Shown here one piece after another: positions 17,465 to 26,624 of a DNA stretch of 64,000 nt. Position 1 is the first letter of the stretch. Each line of letters begins with the position of its first letter. Position numbers and translations under genes: made by a program. The DNA is from Paenisporosarcina antarctica. Its GTDB lineage: Bacteria > Bacillota > Bacilli > Bacillales_A > Planococcaceae. Location of the stretch: the NCBI RefSeq assembly GCF_004367585.1, contig NZ_CP038015.1, positions 2,300,001 through 2,364,000 of the forward strand. Reading direction: 5' to 3'. The notes under the pieces were generated by a model. The model was not told the origin of the DNA. It saw only the letters and a list, made by a program, of their open reading frames with translations, and made no database searches.

Positions 17465-18634
17465 CTATCTTACGACCAATAAACCGAGACGATGGTGGTC
17501 GTGACGATAAATAACATGTTGGCGCAATCGTACTTCTCCTTGATGATCAAGTACCTCAAGTCTACAATGTGCTGCATTTATTTGAATCGCTTCATATAAT
17601 TCTTGTTCATTTGTAACTGATTGTCCGTTTACTTTGCGAATACACTCACCAATAACAAGCCCCATCTTATCAGCAGGTGATTCAGGTAAGACGCCAGCAA
17701 TCATAACCCCTAAACTTTGAGGAGCAACTGCATAATTTCCTTTTCGTTCCTTTGTATCAAAGTAAATCCAAATGCCGATACGTCCCAAAGCACCAATTGC
17801 TAAACTTACAACTGCCATAATCGGCATCCATATTGCCAATAATGATAAACTAATAATCATTATTCCAACAAGCATAACTGCTTTTCCTATTTTAGGGAAT
17901 AAGTTTACCGGAAGGGTACTTCTAGCTTTCTGTTGGAATCCAATTACAATCGGAAATAACACGAAACCAAATGATTCACTGCCTAATGTAAATTGAGGCC
18001 AGTATGGAAAAAAATCTGGTATTACATTTCCGGGTACTATTACTAATATAGGAATCATCCATAAGCGTTTTGATAAATAGCTAGCGACTGTTAAACCACG
18101 TGAAGACTTTTCTAAAAATGGTGAGGCAGATTCGGCAGCTGTTTTACGTATGAGTAGACCTTCTACAATAACTGCCGCACCAATGATGAAAGCAACAGGC
18201 AACGACACACTAATCCAATTGATATTTGGGAACCATTCGAAATTTAAAACAGAAAATGCTACATCCATTTCAAATCCAATCCATAATGCACCTATAGCAA
18301 GCGTGCCAGCTATAACTGGTGATCCCACTTGATACATGAAAAGCACGACAAAAAGCACACTTATAATACTATACGCTACAATCCAATCTGTAGTAAGTGT
18401 TAGACCAATTCCAATACTAAGTATTGATAAAACTAGTGCGTAAATCCAAATATCGGAGAACATTGTCTTCGCTTCTGTCCATCCCCATAAGATACGCGTT
18501 CGGAAAGATCGTCTTTCTCTTTTTACTCGAACGTAACCTAGAAGTATTGCGAATAGAATCGCAACATAAAACAATGGGTTAATAAATAACTTGCCGAACC
18601 CTTTTACTATTTCTAATCCTACTTCTTGCCACAT
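17465..18634 (-). CDS. minJ: MinJ-like topological determinant with PDZ domain
   Basis: This 389-residue membrane protein has about seven to eight hydrophobic segments in residues 15-290, followed by a cytoplasmic PDZ domain (LGVMIAGVLPESPADKMGLV, IRKVNGQSVTNEQELYEAI). MinJ links DivIVA to MinCD and so helps place the division septum. Length and the TM-then-PDZ order fit, and its place beside ctpB and csbA is conserved. The ATG at 18634 with GGTGG upstream was preferred over an ATG at 18679, which adds a polar 15-residue stretch without a ribosome site. The start remains uncertain. Confidence 0.85.
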   Translation of the reverse strand: MWQEVGLEIVKGFGKLFINPLFYVAILFAILLGYVRVKRERRSFRTRILWGWTEAKTMFSDIWIYALVLSILSIGIGLTLTTDWIVAYSIISVLFVVLFMYQVGSPVIAGTLAIGALWIGFEMDVAFSVLNFEWFPNINWISVSLPVAFIIGAAVIVEGLLIRKTAAESASPFLEKSSRGLTVASYLSKRLWMIPILVIVPGNVIPDFFPYWPQFTLGSESFGFVLFPIVIGFQQKARSTLPVNLFPKIGKAVMLVGIMIISLSLLAIWMPIMAVVSLAIGALGRIGIWIYFDTKERKGNYAVAPQSLGVMIAGVLPESPADKMGLVIGECIRKVNGQSVTNEQELYEAIQINAAHCRLEVLDHQGEVRLRQHVIYRHDHHRLGLLVVR

Positions 18635-18716
18635 AAAACGAAACACCACCCATTCAACGGTTCGTACATTTCTTTCCATTGTAACAAACCGTTGATGGAA
18701 TGCGTATAGGTTTTTT

Positions 18717-20144
18717 CTACTTTTGAAGAGAGTGGAATAAATAGCCTAAAGACATTTGCAGTTGATTGTCATGTTTCTTGCTTTTTTTATAGGTCAAAAT
18801 CGTTTCTCTAAGCTCACGATTAAACAAATTGTCCATTGTTGCCTCGGACTTTAATTTCTTCTCTTTTTTAAAAGCTAGCACAGCTTTTGCTGTATCTTCA
18901 TCAAAATATCCATCTTCTCTTGAAATAGAATACCCAAGTGCTTTCAACACCTTTTGTCCGTACATGATATCTTCATGAAAATCTCCAACTTGATAAGAAC
19001 CGCTAATTGGTAGGGGTTCCATCTCGTAAAGTTCGCTTGCTTCAACTTCAAAGTCTGCTTGAATCCCAGTGCCATGAATCCATTGTTGCTTCGGTGTTAA
19101 CCATTTATGCGACGATAATTTCACTTCTCCACCATTAGTTAGTTCCCATGTTTCTTGAACAGTGCCCTTACCAAAGCTTTTTGAACCTGAGATAAGTGCA
19201 CGTTGGTTGGATTTTAATGCACCACTTAAAACTTCACTTGCAGAGGCACTACCTTCGTTTTGTAATAACACAATCGGAATCTTATTCATGACTTTTAAAT
19301 AGTCATCTTCTTCCGTTACTTTTACTGATAAAGGCTCAAGTACACCTTTTGGATCTTGCATGTATGCATAAATTTGTCCGTTTTTCAACATCGTTCCAAT
19401 GACTTGTTCAACGCTATGTAAATATCCACCTGGATTGCCTCTAACATCTATTAATAAACCATCAATACCTTGTTTAACTAATGTACGAGTTTGTTTTTCC
19501 CATTCTTCTGCGGTTTTTTCACCAAATAGCGATATGCTGACATAGCCAATTGAAGATTCATCTTGCTCGATACGCTCACTTGTAACTGTATGAATTTGAA
19601 GGGATGATCTTATCATATTTAATTCCATGTGCCGATTATCAGTTTCTCGAAATACAGTTAGAGTAACACTTGTTCCTTTCTTACCTTTGATTGCAGAAAG
19701 TAATTGACTTAAACTCTTACCTTCTAAACGCTCACCATCTACTCGTACGATTTCATCATAAGGCTTTACTCCAGCTTTTTCAGCAGGTGATTCTTTCATC
19801 GGCGTAACTACAATAAAACGTCCTTTATTTTGAACAATTTCCAACCCAATACCAACGCGCTCGTCCGACAGTGATTCACGATGCGATTTGGCTTCGTCTT
19901 TAGTCATGTATTTGCTGTATGGATCTCCAATGGTTTCGGTCATGCCTCGAAGCGCACCTTCAATCAGTTTATCTCCTTCTACCGAATGAACTGAACTGTT
20001 CAAAATTCGTTCATAGGCCTCATCAATTGGCGCCATACGACTAATTGGAGTGCTTGCCTTATCTTTTTTAGGTGCCCAAAAAATTAGTAAACAAAGAATC
20101 AAAATAACAATAAAACCAAATAAAAAAAACCGGCTTCGTCTCAA
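18717..20144 (-). CDS. ctpB: Carboxy-terminal processing protease CtpB (S41A)
   Basis: This 475-residue membrane-anchored protease has an N-terminal membrane segment (about 5-24), a PDZ domain (about 95-180, GIGLEIVQNKGRFIVV), an S41 catalytic core and a C-terminal peptidoglycan-binding domain (YGQKVLKALGYSISREDG). The catalytic pair is Ser301 in EGSASASEVL and Lys326 in SFGKGTVQ, with the same 25-residue spacing as known CtpB/Tsp enzymes. CtpB cleaves exported proteins, in sporulating Bacillus the SpoIVFA regulator. Its place between minJ and ftsX is conserved, although two extra genes and the M23 gene intervene here. Confidence 0.93.
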   Translation of the reverse strand: MRRSRFFLFGFIVILILCLLIFWAPKKDKASTPISRMAPIDEAYERILNSSVHSVEGDKLIEGALRGMTETIGDPYSKYMTKDEAKSHRESLSDERVGIGLEIVQNKGRFIVVTPMKESPAEKAGVKPYDEIVRVDGERLEGKSLSQLLSAIKGKKGTSVTLTVFRETDNRHMELNMIRSSLQIHTVTSERIEQDESSIGYVSISLFGEKTAEEWEKQTRTLVKQGIDGLLIDVRGNPGGYLHSVEQVIGTMLKNGQIYAYMQDPKGVLEPLSVKVTEEDDYLKVMNKIPIVLLQNEGSASASEVLSGALKSNQRALISGSKSFGKGTVQETWELTNGGEVKLSSHKWLTPKQQWIHGTGIQADFEVEASELYEMEPLPISGSYQVGDFHEDIMYGQKVLKALGYSISREDGYFDEDTAKAVLAFKKEKKLKSEATMDNLFNRELRETILTYKKSKKHDNQLQMSLGYLFHSLQK

Positions 20145-20228
20145 ATAATATCGCCCCCTACTACTTATCTTCGTTTAAGTGTATGAATAAGTAGGCGGCT
20201 ATACGACTTGAAGATGCCAGATTTATAA

Positions 20229-20807
20229 TTAATCTAAGTTTGAAACGAACTCTTTCATCATTTTCTCATCCATCGGTCCAACGATTTTGTTTTGAATTCG
20301 ACCTTTTGTGTCTATCATATAGGAAGTCGGAATAGTGATGGCTTGATACATTTCTCCAACTACACCTTTTTCATCCATTGGAATTGGAAAAGTTAATCCG
20401 TAGTCTTTAACAAACTCATTCAACTTATCCACACCACGATCCAGGCTCGTTAAATTAACCGCTAAAATTTCAACATTTGCGTCTGTTGCATATTTTTCGT
20501 AGTAATTTTGCATATGAGGCATTTCTGCCTTACAAGGAGGACACCATGTTGCCCATAAGTTAATGATAACTTTCTTGCCTTTTAATTCTGAAAGACGAAT
20601 TTTTTTTCCATCAAGCGTGTTTAATTCAAAATCCGGGGCAATGTCCCCTTTATTTAATCCTTCCTTAGTTGCCACTTCCACCATATCAATGCCACGCTGT
20701 TTACTCGAATATGATTCTTCCTTGTCGACATTATTTTTTACAAATCCAGCCATAACAATTGCAATCATACCCCCGATTATAATCAGGCCAAACATCTTTT
20801 TCGTCAT
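20229..20807 (-). CDS. TlpA/ResA-like extracytoplasmic thiol-disulfide oxidoreductase
   Basis: This 192-residue protein has an uncleaved N-terminal membrane anchor (about 5-23) and a TlpA-type thioredoxin domain. The redox motif is WATWCPPCKAEMP (C88, C91), and the cis-Pro segment TIPTSYMIDTKGRI is present. Relatives reduce apocytochrome c (ResA) or act on spore or exported proteins (StoA). The cytochrome c lipoprotein at 25.1 kb is one possible client, but that is speculation. It overlaps the upstream membrane-protein gene by 4 bp, so the two are translationally coupled. Confidence 0.87.
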   Translation of the reverse strand: MTKKMFGLIIIGGMIAIVMAGFVKNNVDKEESYSSKQRGIDMVEVATKEGLNKGDIAPDFELNTLDGKKIRLSELKGKKVIINLWATWCPPCKAEMPHMQNYYEKYATDANVEILAVNLTSLDRGVDKLNEFVKDYGLTFPIPMDEKGVVGEMYQAITIPTSYMIDTKGRIQNKIVGPMDEKMMKEFVSNLD

Positions 20808-21460
20808 AATTTCCCCCCCTTTAGTTTATTGTGCTTATTCGTTTTATAGTAGACCATTACAAAGGAAATCACGAATAATCCTGTGACAAATAATGGTGTT
20901 TGAAACATACCAAGTGGTTGGATAAGTGAGACAAATATATGTACACCTAAAAACAGGAGAGTTAATTGTATACGCCAAACACTCGATATAGACGCTTTCA
21001 ACCAAGTTAGAGTTGTAAATCCAGCAAAAAGCACCACCGTAATGACTTTTTGCCAAAGCGCTGTTTCATTTAATAAAACCATTATAAATTGATACAAAGA
21101 TTGTACCATTACTAAAGCAATCAGCATGGCAACTAGTTCCCTTTCAGGCCAGTCTTGTCGTCGAAGTAGCCATAATAATCTAGCAAGTGCAACAATCAAG
21201 CCAATAAATAAACCTGTTGTTCCTCCATTGAAATACAAAATTGAAAGTGGAAAATCGATAATCATATCAAAATCAGTAATGATAACACTTAATTTCCAAG
21301 CTAGTAAAAAAAGGATTGCTGTATCCGAAAACCACTGCTCTGTAACTTTTCCGAATATGCGCCACAAAACGATTCCTGTAATAAGTATCGCCAAAATAAC
21401 AGCTATCCATGATGAAGGGACTGTTAGCGACTTAATAATATACCACTCGGTTACTGGCAT
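20804..21460 (-). CDS. Polytopic membrane protein coupled to a TlpA-like thioredoxin
   Basis: I do not recognise this family with confidence. The protein has 218 residues and about seven hydrophobic segments. The ATG at 21460 has AAGGAG upstream; an ATG at 21523 lacks one. The segment ILYFNGGTTGLFIGLIVAL recalls the glycine-rich loop of prolipoprotein diacylglyceryl transferase (Lgt), but the Lgt catalytic residues are not evident. Because it overlaps the TlpA-like gene by 4 bp, it could pass electrons to it, as CcdA does, though no conserved membrane cysteines were seen that would support that. Confidence 0.7.
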   Translation of the reverse strand: MPVTEWYIIKSLTVPSSWIAVILAILITGIVLWRIFGKVTEQWFSDTAILFLLAWKLSVIITDFDMIIDFPLSILYFNGGTTGLFIGLIVALARLLWLLRRQDWPERELVAMLIALVMVQSLYQFIMVLLNETALWQKVITVVLFAGFTTLTWLKASISSVWRIQLTLLFLGVHIFVSLIQPLGMFQTPLFVTGLFVISFVMVYYKTNKHNKLKGGKL

Positions 21461-21754
21461 CGACAATCTACTCCTTTTTATATACCCTATATCGTATAAT
21501 ACTCGATTTGGATTTTTCCGCAAGCATACTGTTTGAAAATCGACTTGTAATTTGAGTTGAAATTATGTCTCTTAAATAATTGTATCTAATCAACCTAACG
21601 CTAAGTGGCAACAAACAATGATCACATTTACTAACGTATATGCCGCCTTTTCGGTTCGTTCAATCGTGGGATAACGAATACTAGATAACTATCCACCGTG
21701 AATGGTATAAATAGAACGAAATACGAATAATAGTCGTTTGTATAGATATAAACT
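21461..21754. other. Intergenic region with no convincing gene
   Basis: Apart from a likely promoter area just upstream of the membrane-protein gene, nothing recognisable was found. A 76-residue minus-strand frame at 21631-21861 runs into the M23 gene end and has no ribosome site. Confidence 0.5.
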
Positions 21755-21794
21755 AAAAAGTGTTCACTCTCAAAAACAACATGAGAGTGAACAC
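21755..21794 (-). terminator. Terminator of the ftsE-ftsX-M23 operon
   Basis: GTGTTCACTCTC (21760-21771) pairs perfectly with GAGAGTGAACAC (21783-21794). A T-rich run follows on the minus strand. Confidence 0.9.
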
Positions 21795-21806
21795 TAGAAT
21801 CTTTAT

Positions 21807-23189
21807 TTAAAATGATACATATCGTATCGGGTTTACAGCATTTGAACGTGCTCCATTCCATGGACCTACGTGAACTTCAAAGTGTAAGTGTGGCCCTGTT
21901 GAACGACCTGTACTTCCCATTTTGCCGATTACTTGTCCTTTTGAAACAGCTTGTCCAGAACTAACATTAAATCCATTTAAATGTGCATAAACGGTTGTGA
22001 AAATTTGACCATCAATCGAATGGGTAACCATGATTACATTTCCGTAAGTCCCCATTGGTGCTGCGTATGAAACAACGCCGTCTGCTGCAGATAAAATCGG
22101 TGTTCCAGGGCTATTGGCAATATCACTTCCATAATGAAACTCATTACCAGACCCAATGTTACGCCCGCCATATGTAGATGAGAATCGACCAGCAGCAGGA
22201 CGTGTCCAATTTCCTGAAGATACAACAGGAGCAGGAGTTACAACTGGTGCTGCAACGGATGTTTTGCTACTTTTATTTGATGCTGTTTTTTGTCTACTTT
22301 GTTCTGCCTCTTTTTGTCTAGCTTGTTCTGCCTCTTCTAGTCGTTCACGTTCTTCAGCTTCTTTTTTCTTGCGGGCAATTTCAGCTTGACGGGCAACTTC
22401 TATTATACGTGCTTGTTCTACTACTATTTTACCTTCAACGTTTTTGCTAATTTCGTATACATGATTATGTTCATCTTCAAGTTCAGTTTTTTCTTGTTTA
22501 AAAGTCGCTTGTTCTTTTTCTAGTTGATCTACTAATTTATCTTTAGAAACTTTTTGAGAATTAAGACTTGCTTTAAGATTTAGTAAGTCGTCGCGGCTTT
22601 GTTGTTGTTTAGTAAGTTTTTCTTCAACTAAACCCTTTTTCTCGTCTAGTGAATTTACATCAATCGCTTGCTCTTCAATAATTTTCTGATCAGCATCCAT
22701 AAGTGTATTGACAGCAGAGAAACGGTCAATAAAATCCGTAAAACTACTTGCACCAAGTAAAACGTCCAAATAATTTACAGAACCGCCACTTTCTTGAACT
22801 GCACGTAGTCGTTCTTTTATTAGTTCATCACGTTCAGCAATCTTTTTTTCTAATACATTAATAGATTCGTGTAATTCATCAATTTCTCTATTAGTTCGTT
22901 TAATGTCAACTAGTAGACTATCAACCTCACTATTTGTTTCATTAATTTTATTATCAAGAGTTTGAATTTGAGCATGTATCTTTTCTTGATTAGTTTGATT
23001 TTGAGATATATCGCCTTTTTTCTGGATAATTGATGAATTCAATTGGTTCTTTTTTTCCTCCAATTGTTTATGCTCATTTTGCAAATTATTTAATGAGTTC
23101 GCCAATGCAGTAGGTTGTGTCATGAATATTGAACACCCCAACACTGTCACTATGGTTACTAACAAAAACTTAGATTGTTTCTTTCTCAT
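21807..23189 (-). CDS. Coiled-coil M23 murein hydrolase / FtsEX effector
   Basis: This 460-residue exported protein has a signal peptide (about 1-30), a long coiled coil (about 30-290, many heptads, EnvC/PcsB/CwlO-like), an Ala/Glu/Arg linker and a C-terminal LytM/M23 domain. Zn-ligand motifs are FHYGSDIA and GPHLHFEVHVG. The ATG at 23189 has GGAAGGGG upstream. It starts 24 bp after the ftsX stop. FtsEX is known to activate coiled-coil hydrolases (EnvC in E. coli, PcsB in streptococci, CwlO in B. subtilis), so this is the likely partner. Here the catalytic domain is an M23 endopeptidase, whereas B. subtilis CwlO has NlpC/P60. Confidence 0.9.
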   Translation of the reverse strand: MRKKQSKFLLVTIVTVLGCSIFMTQPTALANSLNNLQNEHKQLEEKKNQLNSSIIQKKGDISQNQTNQEKIHAQIQTLDNKINETNSEVDSLLVDIKRTNREIDELHESINVLEKKIAERDELIKERLRAVQESGGSVNYLDVLLGASSFTDFIDRFSAVNTLMDADQKIIEEQAIDVNSLDEKKGLVEEKLTKQQQSRDDLLNLKASLNSQKVSKDKLVDQLEKEQATFKQEKTELEDEHNHVYEISKNVEGKIVVEQARIIEVARQAEIARKKKEAEERERLEEAEQARQKEAEQSRQKTASNKSSKTSVAAPVVTPAPVVSSGNWTRPAAGRFSSTYGGRNIGSGNEFHYGSDIANSPGTPILSAADGVVSYAAPMGTYGNVIMVTHSIDGQIFTTVYAHLNGFNVSSGQAVSKGQVIGKMGSTGRSTGPHLHFEVHVGPWNGARSNAVNPIRYVSF

Positions 23190-23212
23190 GTTCGGCCCCT
23201 TCCAAAATCGTG

Positions 23213-24097
23213 TTATACGCGTAAAAACTTTCGAACTGACATAAAACTTCCCCATATGCCAATAAAAATTCCCATTAATAAAATGAGACCGTTGACTTGG
23301 TACAAGAATGGAGTAAGTGGTAATAGATTAAATAATTCACCTTCTAAATATGGTTGAACTACTCTATATAAATTGTAATAAAGTAGAGTAACGAGTGTGA
23401 TAGGTAAAATCGCACCCAATATTCCAATCCACATTCCTTCTAACACGAATGGAATTCGAACAAACCAATTTGTAGCACCAACTAGTTTCATAATTTCAAT
23501 TTCGCGACTACGAGCTAAAATTGTAATACGAATAGTGTTTGAAATTAAAAACATTGCTGTAAATAGTAAGGCTCCAATCAAGACTAAACCTACATTTCGT
23601 GCACCATTTAAAAAACTAAATAGCTTTTCAATCTTTCCTTCACCATACTCTACTGAATATGTATTATCGAGACGATCAATACGTTCGGCTACTTTTATTG
23701 TATCTTGAGGGTCTAAAGCTTTCACATAATATGCTGCACGGAGCGGATTATTTTGATCCGATAACCCCATATTTTTACCGAAGTCTTTAATTAAGTCTTT
23801 AAGTTCATTTTCTTTTGTTGAATAAACAACAGATCCTACACCATTTACTTTATTAATATCAGTTTCTAATTTACTAACTTCGTCTTCTTCAGCAGTAAGT
23901 TCAACTAATACTTTTATTTCAACATCTTTCTCTAAATCATCTGCAACTTTATTTAAATTCATCATGATCATGACGAATACGCCAACTAAAAGTAAAGTAA
24001 CTGTCACAGCGCTTGCTGATGCAAAAGTCATCCAGCCATTTCTACTTAAACTTTTGAAACTCTCACGGAAATGACGTCCTACAGTTCTAAATTTCAT
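23213..24097 (-). CDS. ftsX: Cell division/elongation ABC permease FtsX
   Basis: This 294-residue membrane protein opens MKFRTVGRHFRESFKSLSRN, followed by four membrane segments and a large extracytoplasmic loop after the first (about 50-170), the site that binds hydrolase partners. The FtsX permease core appears in RITILARSREIEIMKLVG. The start at 24097 has GGAGGTGA upstream and lies inside the end of ftsE (11-bp overlap). The length is within a few residues of B. subtilis FtsX. Confidence 0.96.
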   Translation of the reverse strand: MKFRTVGRHFRESFKSLSRNGWMTFASASAVTVTLLLVGVFVMIMMNLNKVADDLEKDVEIKVLVELTAEEDEVSKLETDINKVNGVGSVVYSTKENELKDLIKDFGKNMGLSDQNNPLRAAYYVKALDPQDTIKVAERIDRLDNTYSVEYGEGKIEKLFSFLNGARNVGLVLIGALLFTAMFLISNTIRITILARSREIEIMKLVGATNWFVRIPFVLEGMWIGILGAILPITLVTLLYYNLYRVVQPYLEGELFNLLPLTPFLYQVNGLILLMGIFIGIWGSFMSVRKFLRV

Positions 24098-24773
24098 AAC
24101 CGTAGTCACCTCCAAGTTCATCACGAACAACGAGCCCACCTTCAACTGCGATAACTCGATGTTTAATGGTATTTACTATTTCCTTGTTATGAGTTGCCAT
24201 AATAATGGTTGTGCCTCGACGATTTATTTCTTCAAATAAATTCATAATATCCCATGCAGTTTCGGGATCTAAGTTACCCGTAGGCTCATCTGCAATCATC
24301 ACTTTTGGTGTATTCACAATAGATCGTGCAATCGAGACACGCTGTTGTTCACCACCTGAGATTTCAGTTGGGAACATACGAGCTTTATGTTTAAGTCCTA
24401 CTAAATCTAATACTTCCATTACACGTTTTCTAATGACTTTTTGTGGTTGTTCGATCACTTCTAAAGCAAAAGCTACGTTTTCGTAAACATTTAAGAGAGG
24501 TAATAATTTGAAATCTTGAAAGACAACGCCTATTTGACGTCTTAAAAGCGGTACTCGTTTTGACTTTAACTTTGCTAAATTAATTCCGTTTACAACTATA
24601 TCTCCGCTCGTTTGACGCTCTTCTCTATACATCATTTTGATGAAAGTCGTTTTACCAGCCCCACTAGGACCCACAACATAAACAAATTCACCTTGTTTAA
24701 TTTCTATATTAATTCCATTTAAAGCAACAATACCGTTCGGATATTTCTTGTATACATTCTTCATTGAAATCAT
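24087..24773 (-). CDS. ftsE: ABC ATPase FtsE
   Basis: This 228-residue ATPase has Walker A GPSGAGKTT, signature SGGEQQRVSIARS, Walker B VMIADEPTGNLD and the His switch MATHNKE. With FtsX it transmits ATP hydrolysis to an extracellular peptidoglycan hydrolase. The ATG at 24773 has TAGGTGG upstream; a further in-frame ATG would add 29 non-conserved residues. The length equals that of B. subtilis FtsE. Confidence 0.96.
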   Translation of the reverse strand: MISMKNVYKKYPNGIVALNGINIEIKQGEFVYVVGPSGAGKTTFIKMMYREERQTSGDIVVNGINLAKLKSKRVPLLRRQIGVVFQDFKLLPLLNVYENVAFALEVIEQPQKVIRKRVMEVLDLVGLKHKARMFPTEISGGEQQRVSIARSIVNTPKVMIADEPTGNLDPETAWDIMNLFEEINRRGTTIIMATHNKEIVNTIKHRVIAVEGGLVVRDELGGDYGYEI

Positions 24774-24968
24774 ATGTTTGTAACCACCTATATTTACTGA
24801 TTGCTGCCTACTATTTTTTCCGGCAATATTATTATAACAAGAATTACGACAATACTTCATTACATTCCTATTACAAATTTCTTGTATAAGTCTATGAAAT
24901 CTTAGAATATGACTAATTTCTTAAAAACAAACTAATAAATGCATTTTTATTAACCAAAATTAAACAAT

Positions 24969-24978
24969 CCCCCCCCCC
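24969..24978. repeat. Homopolymer of ten C
   Basis: A run of ten C lies in very AT-rich intergenic DNA, between the cccB terminator and ftsE. In a low-GC genome such a tract stands out and is prone to slippage. It is about 195 bp upstream of the ftsE start. Confidence 0.9.
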
Positions 24979-25008
24979 ATTATCCCTAATCATTCGACGT
25001 ATTTTCAC

Positions 25009-25042
25009 AAAAAAAAAAAAACCAGTGCTGTAACCAGCATTG
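25009..25042 (-). terminator. Terminator of cccB
   Basis: A stem of CCAGTGCTG and CAGCATTGG (25022-25042) is followed on the minus strand by at least eleven T. Confidence 0.88.
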
Positions 25043-25052
25043 GCTTTTCCTA

Positions 25053-25385
25053 TTATTTTTTAGTTGATAACCATTCTGCAACTACTTCTGCTTCTGCACC
25101 CTCAATTATCTTAGGTGGCATTGCCCCTTGTCCATTTAGAATCACATTTAAAATTTCTTCTTGTGAAAGACGAGAACCAACATCATTTATAGCTGGCGCA
25201 TTTCCTTGCCCTTCTAAATTCCCACCGTGACAACTAATACATTTACCTTCTGCAATTTTTTCAGCATCTTGAGATTCAACTACTTCTACATCTTCACCTG
25301 TTGGTGCTGCCGTATCGTCTTCGCCACCACATGCAGCAAGCATTAATACTGACCCAAAAATAGCTGTTAATAATTTCTTGTTCAT
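25053..25385 (-). CDS. cccB: Cytochrome c-551 lipoprotein
   Basis: This 110-residue protein has a lipobox LMLAAC (lipid-modified Cys19), an acidic linker and a small class I cytochrome c domain. The heme motif is CISCHGG (C49, C52, H53) and the likely axial Met89 is in GQGAMPP. It is an outer-face electron carrier for the respiratory chain, as in Bacillus CccB, and lies upstream of ftsEX just as in B. subtilis. An AAGGAGG site precedes the ATG. Confidence 0.93.
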   Translation of the reverse strand: MNKKLLTAIFGSVLMLAACGGEDDTAAPTGEDVEVVESQDAEKIAEGKCISCHGGNLEGQGNAPAINDVGSRLSQEEILNVILNGQGAMPPKIIEGAEAEVVAEWLSTKK

Positions 25386-25436
25386 CCTTTTCCCTCCTTA
25401 AAATAGTTATATTATTACACTTAAAGTATACCAAAT

Positions 25437-26300
25437 TTAGGCACGTTTGAAACCCTCACCGACTACTTCATAGGCATCTGTTACAATGACAAAAGCAGCT
25501 GGATCAACTTTTTTTACAACTTGTTTCAATTTCGTGAATTCTGTTTGATAAACGACTACAAGTAAAATTGGACGCTCTTGTTCCGTATAACCTCCAAATG
25601 CTGAAAGTCTTGTCACGCCGCGATTTACTTCATTATATATAGCATCCCTAATTTCTTCTTGTTTATTCGTGATGATATATACCATTTTGGATTGGCTAAA
25701 GCCAAGTTGAATGATATCAATGGTTTTTGTTGTAACAAATAAACCAATTAAAGCATATAAACCTTTTTCAATATCAAAAACAACGGCCGCTGACAGTACA
25801 ATCAGACCATCAATTAACATGACGCTTCTTCCAAGTGTAAAACCCGTATATTTCGCAATAATTTGTGCAGCTAAATCTGTTCCTCCTGTTGATGCACGAC
25901 CTCTGAAAACAATACCTAAACCAACACCAACAGATATACCTCCAAATAATGCACCGAGTAATGGATTTAGTGTTGCAGGTTCCCAACTAGCTGTTAATAA
26001 TACAAATAAAGGTAAAGTGAGTGTACCTGCTAGTGAACGAGCACCGAACTGTTTACCAAGAAAGATAACACCCGCAATAAACAAAGGTATATTAAAGGCA
26101 TATTGCACAAAACCTGGCTTCCAATCAAACAATCCATATAATATAGTACTGATCCCACTAACCCCACCAGACGCAACTTCATTTGGTAATAGAAACACAT
26201 TGAAACCAACAGCGATAATGGCTGCTCCAATGATAATGTACACATATTCTAAAACCGCAGCTACCCACGGATGTTGTTCTTTTTGTTTATTAAGATTCAT
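25437..26300 (-). CDS. yvjA: YitT-family (DUF161/DUF2179) membrane protein
   Basis: This 287-residue protein has five to six membrane segments (motifs NVFLLPNEVASGGVSGIS and GRASTGGTDLAAQII) followed by a cytoplasmic DUF2179 domain (about 210-285, including KVDPAAFVIVTDAYEVVGEG). The role is not established; a transporter is often suggested. Synteny between cccB and prfB identifies it as the YvjA member of the family. Confidence 0.88.
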   Translation of the reverse strand: MNLNKQKEQHPWVAAVLEYVYIIIGAAIIAVGFNVFLLPNEVASGGVSGISTILYGLFDWKPGFVQYAFNIPLFIAGVIFLGKQFGARSLAGTLTLPLFVLLTASWEPATLNPLLGALFGGISVGVGLGIVFRGRASTGGTDLAAQIIAKYTGFTLGRSVMLIDGLIVLSAAVVFDIEKGLYALIGLFVTTKTIDIIQLGFSQSKMVYIITNKQEEIRDAIYNEVNRGVTRLSAFGGYTEQERPILLVVVYQTEFTKLKQVVKKVDPAAFVIVTDAYEVVGEGFKRA

Positions 26301-26579
26301 ATAAATCCTTCTCTCTTCATAGAAAATTTCCCAATAGAAGTATAGCAGACAGCTACAGAAGTGGGAAGTTTAGCACAGTAAAGTGAAGATCAATAATGAC
26401 CATACTAGAACTTCGAAAATTTGCATGAATTTTTATTCACTTCAATAATTTTTCAACAAGTATTTGTGGCCTCAACTTGGACTTTGTATTGAAAATGATT
26501 TCACGAAATGACAGTTTTTCATTGTTAAAATCAAATCCTTTATCATAGCTGTCAAATTAATTAACTGTTCTCTCAGAAC
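26301..26579. other. Intergenic region, no gene seen
   Basis: This AT-rich spacer lies between prfB and yvjA. Part of it must hold the yvjA promoter, but no element could be singled out. Confidence 0.4.
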
Positions 26580-26614
26580 AAAAAAAAGCGAGCACCCTTC
26601 TTCCTCGGTTGCTC
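26580..26614 (-). terminator. Terminator of the secA-prfB operon
   Basis: GTGAGCAACC and GGGTGCTCGC (26588-26614 on the plus strand) form the stem, with an eight-T run on the minus strand. Confidence 0.85.
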
Positions 26615-26624
26615 ACTTTCTCTA

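Noticed and set aside
21631-21861. 76-residue ORF between the M23 and membrane-protein genes
   Set aside because: It overlaps the end of the M23 gene and its terminator, without a ribosome site.
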